From assembly GCF_003850345.1 (NCBI RefSeq), contig NZ_CP027707.1:3906001-3970000 (forward strand): 64,000 nucleotides of DNA, written 5' to 3'. Origin of the DNA: Pseudomonas chlororaphis subsp. piscium (GTDB lineage: Bacteria; Pseudomonadota; Gammaproteobacteria; Pseudomonadales; Pseudomonadaceae). A program made the position numbers and the translations under genes. Numbering within the stretch: position 1 is the stretch's first letter; every line of letters begins with the position of its first letter. Shown here piece after piece: positions 1 through 8,937 of this stretch. The notes below the pieces were generated by a model that saw only the letters and a program-made list of their open reading frames with translations, was not told where the DNA came from and did not search any database.

Positions 1-530
1 AAGTCGAGGTTGAGCTGGGCCGTGGCCACCTCGGCGACGGCCGCGTTCACATCCGCCACGCCCTGGGCCAGGGAGGCGCTGCGAATGTCGCCCTCCTCCC
101 GCGACAGCGCAGACTGCTTGACCAGCGCCTGGCCGCGGCGGTCCTGCTCGGTGGCCAGGCGCACCGTGGCGCGAGCCCGGGCCAGCCGGGCCTGGGCACT
201 GGCCAGCGCCTCGCGGTACGGACGCGGGTCGATGACGAACAGGGTCTGGCCCTTTTCCACCTCGTCGCCCTCGCGGAACGCCACCCGGTCGACATAACCG
301 CTGACCCGCGGCCGCAGGTCGACGGCATCGATCGCACTGATGCGGCCATTGAACAGGTCCCACTCACGCACCGCCTGCACGCTCACGGTCGTCACCTCGA
401 CCACCGGCGCCGCGGCGGCGACCGGCTCGCCCTTTTCGTTACAGCCGCCCAGCGCCAACAGGAGGCACAGCGCTCCCAGTCGATGGGTTGAAGAACTGCT
501 TCGACCGAGCACTCGGCGAATTCGATTCAT
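1..530 (-). CDS. RND efflux periplasmic adaptor (membrane fusion protein), 5' part
   Basis: The reading frame starts at an ATG at 530 and runs off the left edge, so only about 176 N-terminal residues are visible. It opens with a basic stretch and a hydrophobic lipoprotein signal ending in LLALGGC (Cys about residue 29), then the barrel and lipoyl halves typical of the AcrA/MexE family (SGYVDRVAFREGDEVEKGQ and VIDPRPYREALASAQARLAR). Such proteins link an inner-membrane RND pump to an outer-membrane channel. It is divergent from soxR, and a MerR-type promoter faces it, so control by SoxR in response to redox-cycling compounds is likely (inference). The pump and channel genes should lie further left, outside the window. 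The family is clear; the exact pump is not. Confidence 0.9.
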   Translation of the reverse strand, partial: MNRIRRVLGRSSSSTHRLGALCLLLALGGCNEKGEPVAAAAPVVEVTTVSVQAVREWDLFNGRISAIDAVDLRPRVSGYVDRVAFREGDEVEKGQTLFVIDPRPYREALASAQARLARARATVRLATEQDRRGQALVKQSALSREEGDIRSASLAQGVADVNAAVAEVATAQLNLD

Positions 531-577
531 GAAAGTGGACTCCGCTGTCACTGCACTGTTGATTTATAGGCAGGCGG

Positions 578-608
578 AATATAAAAGTTAAAGTGAACTT
601 TAAGTAAA
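578..608 (-). promoter_or_regulatory. MerR/SoxR-type promoter facing the efflux adaptor gene
   Basis: On the minus strand a -35-like TTTACT (608-603) and a -10-like TATATT (583-578) are separated by 19 bases, the over-long spacer typical of MerR-family targets. The spacer region holds a perfect palindrome TTAAAGT-GA-ACTTTAA (588-603), which resembles the centre of the E. coli SoxR operator. It lies between soxR and the adaptor gene and points at the adaptor. Confidence 0.75.
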
Positions 609-625
609 GCCCCTTCGGAGGGCCC

Positions 626-1111
626 ATGAACAAATCAAGCGAGCCGCTGCTGACCATCACCGAAGTCGCCCAGCGCAGTGGCGTCATGGCCTCGGCACTG
701 CGTTTCTACGAGTCCCGCGGGCTGCTCCACTCGATCCGCGTGGGCAGCGGCCACCGCCGCTACCCGCGCTCGGTCCTCAGGCGGATCGCCTACATAGTGT
801 TCGCCCAGCGCATCGGTTTCTCGCTGGATGAAATCATCCAGCAACTGACCGGCCTGCCCATCAACACCGCACCAGCGGGCGCGGACTGGCGACGCCTGAC
901 CGCCACCTGGAAAACCCGGGTGCAGCAACGCATCGCCGAACTCGAACGGCTGAACATGAACCTGGAGGAATGCATAGGCTGCGGCTGCATGTCGCTGGAA
1001 CACTGCGGGCTCAACAACCCCGAGGACATCTACTCGCGCAACGGCTGCGGCGCCCGGCGCTGGCTGGGGGACCAGAAGATCGTCGTTGCCCCTGGGCAGG
1101 AGCCGGATTGA
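626..1111 (+). CDS. soxR: Redox-sensitive transcriptional activator SoxR
   Basis: This 161-residue MerR-family protein has the winged-helix DNA-binding part at residues 8-75 (TITEVAQRSGVMASALRFYE), a dimerisation helix near 95-115, and the [2Fe-2S] ligand set C116-x2-C119-x-C121-x5-C127 that defines SoxR. Oxidation of the cluster by superoxide or redox-cycling drugs converts the bound repressor to an activator that untwists promoters with 19-base spacers. In Pseudomonas SoxR usually controls efflux and oxidoreductase genes rather than soxS; the divergent RND adaptor fits that. The start is supported by CGGAG five bases upstream of the ATG. Confidence 0.95.
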   Translation: MNKSSEPLLTITEVAQRSGVMASALRFYESRGLLHSIRVGSGHRRYPRSVLRRIAYIVFAQRIGFSLDEIIQQLTGLPINTAPAGADWRRLTATWKTRVQQRIAELERLNMNLEECIGCGCMSLEHCGLNNPEDIYSRNGCGARRWLGDQKIVVAPGQEPD

Positions 1112-1147
1112 TCCGGACGATGGCTGACCCCTGTCTTGTGATCAGCG

Positions 1148-3361
1148 TCAGCCAATCGTATCAATATTCAGATCGAACGCGGCACCCGGGACGTGGCCGC
1201 CCACCAAGGCGGCAATCGCACGATCGTTGCTGTCGGCATCTGGTGGCGCCATCGCGAATTGTTCAGGCGTGCTATTGAAGGGGTGCGCTAACCAGCGTTC
1301 CAAGCTCATTGCCAGTACCTCGGGCTGGTTGGCGATCAAGCCGTAGACCTTCGCCTCAGTGACAGGGTCTTTGCTTAATTCCAGCAGACGAAGCCGGGTC
1401 TCCCGTACCTTGGCGATTTCGTCTTGTAGCTGGGATGCCTTGAACGTTCCCGCTGGGGTGGAATTGGAGATCTCCTTCATCATTTGCCTGGTGATTTCCT
1501 CCAGGGCCTTGTCTACCTCGAAAAGCTCTGTACCCGTCACCGAGGCGCGTTTCTGCTTCAGCGCCTCTTGCCAGCGACGTAAGGAAGCCCAGCAGTGGGG
1601 GATGTAGCTGGCCACCATTTTGTGATCGGCGTTGTCCAGTATTTGACGTATCAGTCCACCACGATCGGGTAAACCGCCTTCCGCCTTCAGCGCTTTGGCA
1701 CATACCGCACCTGCGTGCTCGGTGACGGTTTCACAACCCGGCGTCCAGAGGATCGCAGACCGGTCACCGCCCTTTAGCGAGAGCGGCATGAAATGTCTCA
1801 GCCTACCCTGGTGCGTATAAGGTTCGCCGGTCATGTTCACCGGGCTCAGGGCCAACACAGCCAATCCTGCGGGGACGTTGACGAATGTAAGAATGGCACC
1901 CAGGCCAGTCATGCCCCAGGAAGTCTTCATCCAGGGAGCCGGGACACTCGGCACCGGATCGTTCTGGTTGACCATGCGGTAGTGCCTCAACGCGTGGGCG
2001 CTTTCGACAAAGGTCTTGTCGCCTGCTCGGGGGCTGCCGTAGGTGTAGAGCAAAATATCGGCTGCATATTTTTTGTTGCGTCGTAGCATCTCGGCGACCA
2101 AGAGTGCCACTGCCCCACCCAAGCTATGGCCAGTAATCACCAGCTTCTGCCCGCTGTAGAATTTATCCAGATAGGTTGTGACAAATTCCCGAACGACTTT
2201 TGCGGAACCATAGAAGCCACTATGCACCTTGCCCGCGCCCTCCTCGAAGGGCACCTGTGCAGCGTCTATATCGCGCAGCACATCAGCCCCGCCGGCCGTC
2301 CCCCGTATCGCCAGCAAAACCAGCTCATCGTTATGGGTGATAAACGCCTGAGAATCGGTGCTCCTCGTTTTGTCCGTATCGTCCAGATAGTGAAGCTTGG
2401 CGGGATGTTCCTGGTCCGTGCCCAATTCAGGGCTGTTCACCTCTGGGTATAGCTCAGGGTCGAAAGGGATCACTTCCAGGCGCTTGGAATACGCCACGTC
2501 TGCATATAGGGGGTAGTAGGTTTCCTTGGGCGCCTGGCTCGCTTCGACCCGCCAAAGCTCATCGAACCTGGCCAGCCCATCGCCAAACCAGTTACCGACG
2601 CTGGGCTGAGTCGGGAAACTCACACAATCGCTCACCACCGGCTGTGTATCAGGGACCTGGCCAAACGGGCTGTAGCTCAGGGTCGCCATCAGTGCCAGTT
2701 GGTACAGATTGAGCGAGCAGAACTCTTTGTCCATGGAGAATAAGGGGCTCAGAGCCCGCAGCGGACGCACCTCCAGCACATGGTGTTTGTTCGGCAATAG
2801 CGCAATACCTCGAATCCGGGGAGGTTTAGAAACGCCCGATTCCGGCTGGCGCATCAGCGAGTGCACATGGTGCTGTGGCGGAAAGTTACGGGGCGCCAGG
2901 GGCGGTAGGTGGGCGCAATGCCCTACCAACTCGCTCACCTCGACTTGACAGAAAAAGTCAGCCTGGTCTTGCGCGGGGTTGGACTGAGTACGGGCGCCGC
3001 TTGGGTTCAAGAAGCGGGTCTTTTCGGCACGGACTTGCAGTTCGGTGATAGGGAGCGGGTAATGGTCTCTCCCACTTAAAGCTGTATAGATATCCTCAAG
3101 CCCTTGATAGGCTTGATCAAGCTTGAGCACTACCGGCCCACAATAGTGTCGATTGACCTTTCCGGATCCGGTTTCATCCAAAATACCGAGGTAGATGGCC
3201 CCCTCGTAGTCGGTAACCTCATAGGCCAAGCCGGCATAGGGCTTGCCATCTCCCCGCTCATCCACCAACTGAAAACTGGTCAAGTGAGTACGCTCTGGGC
3301 AAGCATGCATGCGTGTATCGAAGAAAGGCAGCTCCCACTCTTCTATAGGCTTAAGGCTCAT
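1148..3361 (-). CDS. Type VI secretion lipase effector (class 3 lipase fold)
   Basis: This 737-residue protein has an alpha/beta-hydrolase domain in its middle. The nucleophile elbow GHSLGG puts Ser at 413; Asp468 in NQNDPVPSVP and a His near 517-523 would complete the triad; an oxyanion-region block AIRGTAGG lies at 351-358. No signal peptide is visible. About 340 residues precede the lipase core. It is the last gene of a vgrG > DUF4123 > immunity > immunity > effector chain, and its ATG overlaps the stop of the second immunity gene, so it fits a phospholipase effector delivered by the upstream VgrG into rival cells. Which Tle family it belongs to cannot be decided here. Its first 31 codons have a second, orphan copy at 4153-4245. 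Confidence 0.85.
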   Translation of the reverse strand: MSLKPIEEWELPFFDTRMHACPERTHLTSFQLVDERGDGKPYAGLAYEVTDYEGAIYLGILDETGSGKVNRHYCGPVVLKLDQAYQGLEDIYTALSGRDHYPLPITELQVRAEKTRFLNPSGARTQSNPAQDQADFFCQVEVSELVGHCAHLPPLAPRNFPPQHHVHSLMRQPESGVSKPPRIRGIALLPNKHHVLEVRPLRALSPLFSMDKEFCSLNLYQLALMATLSYSPFGQVPDTQPVVSDCVSFPTQPSVGNWFGDGLARFDELWRVEASQAPKETYYPLYADVAYSKRLEVIPFDPELYPEVNSPELGTDQEHPAKLHYLDDTDKTRSTDSQAFITHNDELVLLAIRGTAGGADVLRDIDAAQVPFEEGAGKVHSGFYGSAKVVREFVTTYLDKFYSGQKLVITGHSLGGAVALLVAEMLRRNKKYAADILLYTYGSPRAGDKTFVESAHALRHYRMVNQNDPVPSVPAPWMKTSWGMTGLGAILTFVNVPAGLAVLALSPVNMTGEPYTHQGRLRHFMPLSLKGGDRSAILWTPGCETVTEHAGAVCAKALKAEGGLPDRGGLIRQILDNADHKMVASYIPHCWASLRRWQEALKQKRASVTGTELFEVDKALEEITRQMMKEISNSTPAGTFKASQLQDEIAKVRETRLRLLELSKDPVTEAKVYGLIANQPEVLAMSLERWLAHPFNSTPEQFAMAPPDADSNDRAIAALVGGHVPGAAFDLNIDTIG

Positions 3362-4146
3362 GGGGTCTCCTCCTTGTCTTCGGTGCAGCCCGGGTAGATG
3401 GTGCAGCTACGACCGCCGGGCATTCTGAAGGTACTGAAATCCTTATAGTTGCCGTAGCAGAATGCATATTGATCTTCGAATCCTTTGCCCATGCAGCGCT
3501 TCCAACCACCAGGCACCTTGACCCAGGTGTCCTTCATGTACGGCCTTTCCTCTTCGGCCAGCTTGATCTTCATCCTCACGGTTTTACCCGGTAGCTCTTC
3601 GAGGGTGTAGGCTGCAAAGGGACGGTTCCTCAATAGCTCACCGGACGCATCCGTCTTTTTGCAGTCGAGGATCTTGGTGATATAGCGGTTGGGTCCAATC
3701 GTACGAAACAGCCACTGGCACTGGCCGGAAAATTCACTTTCCCCAGCGGGGTTGAACGTACCTTTAACCGCTTCCGGCAGTTCTGCGCGTACCGAAACCC
3801 GGGCATATTCACGCCCAAAGTCACTCCAGTCCGGTCCATAGATCGCGTTGATTTCCAGTTCGACGTGATCAACCACCAACTCGCAGCCTTTGCGGGTTCG
3901 GCGTATCTCGATTTGCGCATCCGGCTTGTATTCAGTTCGCCACTCACGGTTGAACTGCGGCGCCAGGTTGTCGGCTCTCGGCACGGTGCAGGTTTGCCCT
4001 TTGGCAGGTACGTAATACACCGACGCAACATATGAGAAGTTCGGAGGTAAGTCGGCAGTAAAGGTAAAGCTGTTGGACTTGGCGACGCAGCCCTGTGTCA
4101 GTGCCAGACAACTGCCAAGCATCAGGCTTTGCAGGGTTCGTTTCAC
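3358..4146 (-). CDS. Lipase-effector immunity lipoprotein, second copy
   Basis: I place the start at a GTG at 4146, directly after AGGAGG, giving 262 residues that begin like the neighbouring copy (KRTLQSLMLGSCLALTQGC). The signal peptide ends at a Cys, consistent with a periplasm-facing lipoprotein, the usual place for immunity proteins to periplasm-acting lipases. It is closely similar to the protein at 4242-5036 throughout, including eight or so conserved Cys and the C-terminal FRMPGG and CTIYPGCTEDKE blocks. A longer in-frame ORF exists upstream, but it is made of the orphan effector 5' end and out-of-frame sequence of copy 1, and would bury the signal peptide. The stop overlaps the effector ATG (ATGA). 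The immunity role is inferred from position and lipoprotein type. Confidence 0.75.
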   Translation of the reverse strand: MKRTLQSLMLGSCLALTQGCVAKSNSFTFTADLPPNFSYVASVYYVPAKGQTCTVPRADNLAPQFNREWRTEYKPDAQIEIRRTRKGCELVVDHVELEINAIYGPDWSDFGREYARVSVRAELPEAVKGTFNPAGESEFSGQCQWLFRTIGPNRYITKILDCKKTDASGELLRNRPFAAYTLEELPGKTVRMKIKLAEEERPYMKDTWVKVPGGWKRCMGKGFEDQYAFCYGNYKDFSTFRMPGGRSCTIYPGCTEDKEETP

Positions 4147-4152
4147 AACCTC

Positions 4153-4245
4153 CTGAAAACTGGTCGAATGTGTCTGCATCGGACAAGCATGCATGCGCGT
4201 ATCGAAGAAAGGCCGCTCCCATTCTTCCATCGGCTCAAGGCTCAT
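4153..4245 (-). pseudogene. Orphan 5' end of the lipase effector gene
   Basis: From an ATG at 4245, which overlaps the stop of immunity copy 1 exactly as the real effector ATG overlaps copy 2, 31 codons read MSLEPMEEWERPFFDTRMHA and on. This matches the effector start at 3361 (MSLKPIEEWELPFFDTRMHA). After TTTTCAG the similarity ends and the second immunity gene begins. It is what a tandem duplication of 'immunity gene plus first 93 bases of effector' would leave. It remains in frame with immunity copy 2, so a fusion could be made in principle. Confidence 0.85.
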
Positions 4246-5036
4246 GGGGTCACCTCCTTGTCTTCGGTGCAGCCTGGATAAATGGTGCAGATACGGCCGC
4301 CGGGCATTCTGAAGGTACTGAAATCCTTGTAGTTGCCGTAGCAGAATGCATATTGGTCTTCGAATCCTTTGCCCATGCAGCGTTTCCAACCGCCGGGCAC
4401 CTTGACCCAGGTGTCCTTCATGTATGGCCTTTCCTCATCGGCCAGCTTGATCTTCATCTTCACGGTTTTACCCGGCAGCTCGTCGAGGGTATAGGCCGCA
4501 AAGGGACGACTCTTCAGCACCTCACCGTCCGCATCGATCTTCTTGCAATCGAGGATTTTCACAAGACGGCGCAGGCCTCCGGACGTACGGAACAGCCACT
4601 GGCACTGGCCGGAAAACTCACTTTTCCCGGCTGCGTCGAACGTACCCTTGACCGCTTCCGGCAGTTCTGTGCGCACCGAAACCCGGGCATATTCGCGCCC
4701 CAAATCGCCCCAGTCCTTACCATAGGTCGCGTTGATTTCCAGCTCGACGTGATCAACCACCAACTCGCAATCCTTGCGAGTCCGACGTATCTCGATTTGC
4801 GCATCCGGCTTGTATTCGGTGCGCCACTCCCGGTTGAACTGCGGCACCAGATTGTCTGCCCTCGGCACGGTGCAGGTTTGCCCTTTGGCGGGCACGTAAT
4901 ACACCGACGCGACATAGGCGAAGTCCGGTGGCAAGTCAGCCGTGAGGGTGAAGCTGTTGGACTTGCCCAGGGCCGCGCAGCCCTGTACCAGCGCCAGGCT
5001 GCTGATGAGGATCAGGCTTTGAAGGGTTCGGTTCAT
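4242..5036 (-). CDS. Lipase-effector immunity lipoprotein, first copy
   Basis: This 264-residue protein starts at the ATG at 5036, which overlaps the stop of the DUF4123 gene (ATGA). The N-terminus MNRTLQSLILISSLALVQGC is a lipoprotein-type signal with Cys at residue 20. The mature part is rich in charged residues and conserved Cys and has no enzyme motif I recognise. Nearly every residue block is shared with copy 2, with scattered differences concentrated near residues 140-165 (FRTSGGLRRLVKILDCKK versus FRTIGPNRYITKILDCKK). Two slightly different immunity proteins could widen protection or be a recent duplication. The role is inferred from context. Confidence 0.75.
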   Translation of the reverse strand: MNRTLQSLILISSLALVQGCAALGKSNSFTLTADLPPDFAYVASVYYVPAKGQTCTVPRADNLVPQFNREWRTEYKPDAQIEIRRTRKDCELVVDHVELEINATYGKDWGDLGREYARVSVRTELPEAVKGTFDAAGKSEFSGQCQWLFRTSGGLRRLVKILDCKKIDADGEVLKSRPFAAYTLDELPGKTVKMKIKLADEERPYMKDTWVKVPGGWKRCMGKGFEDQYAFCYGNYKDFSTFRMPGGRICTIYPGCTEDKEVTP

Positions 5037-5881
5037 ACGGTGGCGTCTCCTTGCCAAAACTGCACTTCCTGATACACGCGCTGAAAATGCGCCTGGGGTG
5101 TTTCGTCGAGTTGAGGTGACCAGGACTTAGGCAGTGCATCGCCTGGTGCTTGCAAGCGTTGAACGAGCAGGAACCGAACTTGTTCAGGTGCCAGCCAGCC
5201 CCATGTGCGGGCCAACTCTAACTGAGCCTGTATCCAGGTGTCCGCATCCTGTTGTCTGGCAAGCTCGGCCAACTGCTCCATCTGCTCAACCATCAGGTAA
5301 CGCCGGGCGTTGTCGATCTGAATGCCTGCCGCCGTGTCCGGGGCCGAGGGGACAGCGAGCCAGGCCGGGTCGAGCGGTACTGCGTACTCGCCCGGTGCGG
5401 GATTGTAGGCGGCCGCCCATTGTCCATCCTGCCAGTAACACACGCTGGCTATCGGCCCGAGGAATTCGCTGCGTTGTTCAGGGCGCAGATGTGCCAAGGC
5501 TCGCCCCAGGACGCGATTGTCATGAAAACGATAGAGGGCCTGATTCGGCCGCTCGCCTGTCACCAGGCGAGCGCGCCAATGCTGGGTCAACAGATCCAGA
5601 TCGCCGCTTGCACTGCTGGCCAGCCACCCCCAATGCCGTTCAGGCGACTTGAGCAGTGCCTGGATAATCGGATGATCAAGGGTATCGAGTTGAAACAGGT
5701 ACGGCGCCACCGCCGCCAGCGAACTGGCGGGTGTACCGCTATACAGATTGCGGTACTGGTCGTTGTCCCACTCGTTGAGCAGCGCATTGCGCTCATCCAG
5801 TTGACCAACGGAGTCCAGGATCAGGTAGAGGCGCTGGCCGAGCTCACCCTGGACGCGCATCCATTGTTCGGGCGTACTCAT
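5033..5881 (-). CDS. DUF4123-type T6SS effector chaperone
   Basis: This 282-residue soluble protein begins at the ATG at 5881, overlapping the vgrG stop (ATGA); a longer ORF start at 5902 lies inside vgrG and is not needed. The sequence has the features of the DUF4123 (Tap/TEC) family: an N-terminal YLILDSVGQLDERN-like strand-loop, a central HWGWLASS and HDNRVLGRAL region, and a helical C-terminus. These adaptors load one effector onto its own VgrG and are encoded directly after that vgrG, as here. The stop overlaps the immunity ATG, so the whole set should be translated in a coupled way. Confidence 0.85.
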   Translation of the reverse strand: MSTPEQWMRVQGELGQRLYLILDSVGQLDERNALLNEWDNDQYRNLYSGTPASSLAAVAPYLFQLDTLDHPIIQALLKSPERHWGWLASSASGDLDLLTQHWRARLVTGERPNQALYRFHDNRVLGRALAHLRPEQRSEFLGPIASVCYWQDGQWAAAYNPAPGEYAVPLDPAWLAVPSAPDTAAGIQIDNARRYLMVEQMEQLAELARQQDADTWIQAQLELARTWGWLAPEQVRFLLVQRLQAPGDALPKSWSPQLDETPQAHFQRVYQEVQFWQGDATV

Positions 5882-7953
5882 GCAACCTCTCCAATAGCGC
5901 ACTGCCCGTCGCGACAGGCTTCGCAGAGTGGGCAGAATTCCGCAGCACGCTGCTTGGCGGCAGCAACGAGCGCCAACGAATTGGCAACGATGGTCTGCGG
6001 CTCCTCGGCCAGTGCCTGTAGGGCCTGCTGTGGCGCAATGCCTGCTACAGGTGCTCCGCCCAGGACGATAGGCACGCTGCTGAAGATCCCCCCAGGGGTA
6101 ATGACAATGTGCTGCCCACCCGCTTTGAGTGTCAGGCTTGTGCTCGCATCGACCACCACATTGGTGGCAGTGACCCGGGCCTGTGGCCCCGCCTGCACGA
6201 CCCAGGTTCCGCCTACGGTGATGCTGCCATTGCCCGAGATGGAGAGCAGCTCATTGCCACCGATCTGGGTGTTCCGTACGCCTTGGGTAGTGTGCAGTTC
6301 ATCACCCTTGACCAGACTGGAGCTGTTGCTGTCCACCTGATCAAAACGGTCGTTGCCGATCAGGCTGTGGCTGTTCCGGGTGATCTGTTCGCGCCGGTCG
6401 TTGCCGATCGCGGTGTCGCTGTCGTTGAGGATCAGTTGCTCGAGATCACGTTGCGCGCGCAGGTAGACTTTTTCCTGCCCGGACCGATCCTCGATCGACA
6501 GTTCGTTGTAGCCGCCGCTGTGCGGTGTGCTGTGGCTGCGCAATACGGTTTTGCTCTTGTTCGCCGGCAGCGGGTACGGTACGGGCGTGGTCTTGTTTGG
6601 CACCACGCCGGTAATCAACGGGTGGTCCGGGTTGCCTTCCAGAAAGCTCACCACCACTTCCATGCCAATGCGGGGAATGGTCACCGCGCCGAAGTTTTCT
6701 CCGGCCCAGCTTGACGCTACTCGTAGCCAGCAACTGCTCTTGTCGCTACCCAGCTCCAGGCGGTCCCAATGGAGTTCGACCTTCACCCGGCCAAACTCAT
6801 CGCAAAAGATTTCCTCTCCGGCCGGGCCGGTGACCCGGGCGGTCTGGCTGCCAGACAGCGACCGGCGCGTCAGCAATGGTGGACGGAAAAATACGTCCCA
6901 CGGAATTGCGGTGAAGCTGTTGCGGTAGCCCTGGGTGAACCCGTCTTCGGAGCGAATCTCACGGGTGACGGACTCTTCCAGCGATTGCGGTTGTCGGCCG
7001 GAGTGGGTGACGCTCAACAGCAACCACAAGTCATTGCAGCTCTTGCGCGGATGTTCGGTCAGGTTGAAGAAGTGCCCGCTGCGCAGCGTCGGCTGATTGC
7101 TTTGGCCTTCGGCCAACTGATAGTCGACGCGGTGCCGCTCCAGGGCCTGCCTGGCCAACACCTTGCCGCGCTCCAGCGTGGTGATAGGTGCGGGGTAGCG
7201 ATAGTCCTCGAGCGCCGGCTGAAACTCCGCGGTGAACTGGCTTTCGAGCACCAGGTTGGGACGTTTCAGATCGTAGTCGCGACGCGTTACGGTGCTGGTA
7301 CGGGTACTGAAACGCTGGGAGAACCGATTGACCACCGGATGGTCCGCTACCGTGCCCGTATCCTGTTGGTACGGCGTATCCCCCAGCATGGGGAAAAAAG
7401 TCTGGTCATCGCTGAACACCAGTAGATGGCCCTCGGCCGAATGCTGATGGTGCCAGGCGATGCCGTCCTCGGCGCACAAGCGCTGGACGAACTCGAAATC
7501 GCTTTCCTCGTACTGGGTGCAGTATTCACGCTCCGGACTGGTACTGACATTGAAGGTATAGGCGTCGGGCTGGATGCCATGGCCGCCCAGCACCTGGGCG
7601 ACAATTTGCGGCACCGTCAAGTGCTGGAAGATCCGCTGGTTGAAGCTGAACTGCAGGTAGTGCAATACCGGCACCAGGGTCAGGTGATAACGCGTCAGGC
7701 GCTTGCCCGTCTCCCCCACGTACAGGTCTTCGATCTGCCCATGCAGGCCTTCGCCGTTGAGGCCGAACCGGAGAAAGGCCGGCTGATTGAGCAGGCTCTC
7801 CAGGTCGAAGTCAGGGTTCTCGCTGACCAGTTCGACGCGGATCCCATAAAGGGTGCTGAGGGCTTCGGTGCCGTCGAAAGCCAACACCCTGAAGTCATGG
7901 CGAACAGAGGGGATCGAGAGCGTGAAATGCGCAGTATGGGCAGGCGCAAACAT
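5878..7953 (-). CDS. vgrG: Type VI secretion tip protein VgrG
   Basis: I choose the ATG at 7953 (MFAPAHTAHFTLSIPSVRHD), eight bases after GAGG, giving 691 residues; the longer ORF upstream has no family similarity. The gp27-like part covers roughly residues 1-380 (DGTEALSTLYGIRVELVSEN; EDGIAWHHQHSAEGH), then the gp5-like OB fold (EEIFCDEFGRVKVELHWDR; WAGENFGAVTIPRIGMEV) and a beta-helical spike with repeating GNDRREQITRNSHSLIGNDR-like turns. The tail carries FCPLCEACRDGQC, a Cys-rich end seen in Pseudomonas VgrGs. There is no C-terminal enzyme domain, so the cargo is the separate lipase. No other T6SS structural genes are nearby, so this is an orphan vgrG island. Confidence 0.95.
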   Translation of the reverse strand: MFAPAHTAHFTLSIPSVRHDFRVLAFDGTEALSTLYGIRVELVSENPDFDLESLLNQPAFLRFGLNGEGLHGQIEDLYVGETGKRLTRYHLTLVPVLHYLQFSFNQRIFQHLTVPQIVAQVLGGHGIQPDAYTFNVSTSPEREYCTQYEESDFEFVQRLCAEDGIAWHHQHSAEGHLLVFSDDQTFFPMLGDTPYQQDTGTVADHPVVNRFSQRFSTRTSTVTRRDYDLKRPNLVLESQFTAEFQPALEDYRYPAPITTLERGKVLARQALERHRVDYQLAEGQSNQPTLRSGHFFNLTEHPRKSCNDLWLLLSVTHSGRQPQSLEESVTREIRSEDGFTQGYRNSFTAIPWDVFFRPPLLTRRSLSGSQTARVTGPAGEEIFCDEFGRVKVELHWDRLELGSDKSSCWLRVASSWAGENFGAVTIPRIGMEVVVSFLEGNPDHPLITGVVPNKTTPVPYPLPANKSKTVLRSHSTPHSGGYNELSIEDRSGQEKVYLRAQRDLEQLILNDSDTAIGNDRREQITRNSHSLIGNDRFDQVDSNSSSLVKGDELHTTQGVRNTQIGGNELLSISGNGSITVGGTWVVQAGPQARVTATNVVVDASTSLTLKAGGQHIVITPGGIFSSVPIVLGGAPVAGIAPQQALQALAEEPQTIVANSLALVAAAKQRAAEFCPLCEACRDGQCAIGEVA

Positions 7954-8241
7954 GTTGCTTTTCCTCAAGCTGAACAGCAGTGCCCCTGGCAGGTCTTTGG
8001 AAATCCTGCTGAGGTTTTGTTGCAGCGAAGCTAGCAATTTGCGCTGGGGGTGTATGTGGGAGGTTTCTGAAATTCGGTCGAGCAAAGCAGATTTGCTCCT
8101 ACCACACGGAGGGAGCAAATGAGGAGAGACGGAGCATCGAACACCGGCCACGATATTGAACAACCTTGATGCCCGGAGGGCGCCAAGGTTAATGCAAGGG
8201 TCGAATCGACATCGGTACTGAACGGCTACCCACACCCTACC

Positions 8242-8937
8242 CTAACCGCGCAACACAAACACCGGGAACATCTCGCGCAGGTGCTGCCACAGGTCGGGCA
8301 CCAGCACCTGTTGCGGTGTGCTGGGCAATTGCGGGTCGAGCATGCGCGCGGTGCGCACCATCTGCACGGCGAAGCGCTTGACCCCCAGGGCTTGCAGGCG
8401 CTGGCCGAGGAGCAGCAGGCGCGCCGGCTGCAACAGGTGCCAATGCACGGTGGTGCGGCATTCGTAGTCGACGCCGCTGGCCAGTAACAGCTCCAGGCTG
8501 CGCCAGTTGGCCTTGCCGCTGCCCGGGACGCCGGTGAGCATCGAGGCGTCTTCGGCCAGGGCCTTGACGTCGAAGCCGACCCAGTCGGCGCCGGCCACCG
8601 CCCGGGCAAAGGCCGCCGGCTTGATACCGGCACTGTGCAGGCCAATGCGAAAGCCCATGGCGCGCACTTCGTCCATCGCCCCCGGCAAACCGTCCTGCAG
8701 GGTCGGCTCGCCGCCACTGAACACCACCGCGTCCAGCAGGTCCTGGCGGCGTTGCAGGAAACTCAGGACCCGGCACCAGTCCAGCTCCTCGTTGCCCCGC
8801 GGCGGGATCAGTTGCGGGTTGTGGCAGTAACGGCAACGCCAGGCGCAGCCCTGGCAGAACAGCACGCAGGCGAGCAGCCCCGGGTAGTCGAGGGTGGTCA
8901 GGGGCACCATGCCCCCGACCCGCATCTTTCGGCTCAT
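8242..8937 (-). CDS. nrdG: Anaerobic ribonucleotide reductase activase NrdG
   Basis: This 231-residue radical-SAM protein has the cluster ligands C31-x3-C35-x2-C38 (CAWRCRYC) after the N-terminal motif GGMVPLTTLDYPG, and a SAM-binding FSGGEPTLQ block near residue 93. NrdG cleaves S-adenosylmethionine to put the glycyl radical on NrdD, so that cells can make deoxynucleotides without oxygen. Its ATG overlaps the stop of the small glycyl-radical ORF by an ATGA, so translation is coupled to that partner. Expression should follow nrdD from the ANR-type promoter upstream. Confidence 0.95.
   Translation of the reverse strand: MSRKMRVGGMVPLTTLDYPGLLACVLFCQGCAWRCRYCHNPQLIPPRGNEELDWCRVLSFLQRRQDLLDAVVFSGGEPTLQDGLPGAMDEVRAMGFRIGLHSAGIKPAAFARAVAGADWVGFDVKALAEDASMLTGVPGSGKANWRSLELLLASGVDYECRTTVHWHLLQPARLLLLGQRLQALGVKRFAVQMVRTARMLDPQLPSTPQQVLVPDLWQHLREMFPVFVLRG

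Noticed and set aside
3358..4389. 343-codon form of immunity copy 2
   Set aside because: Its first 81 codons are out-of-frame sequence of copy 1 plus the orphan effector 5' end and would hide the signal peptide.
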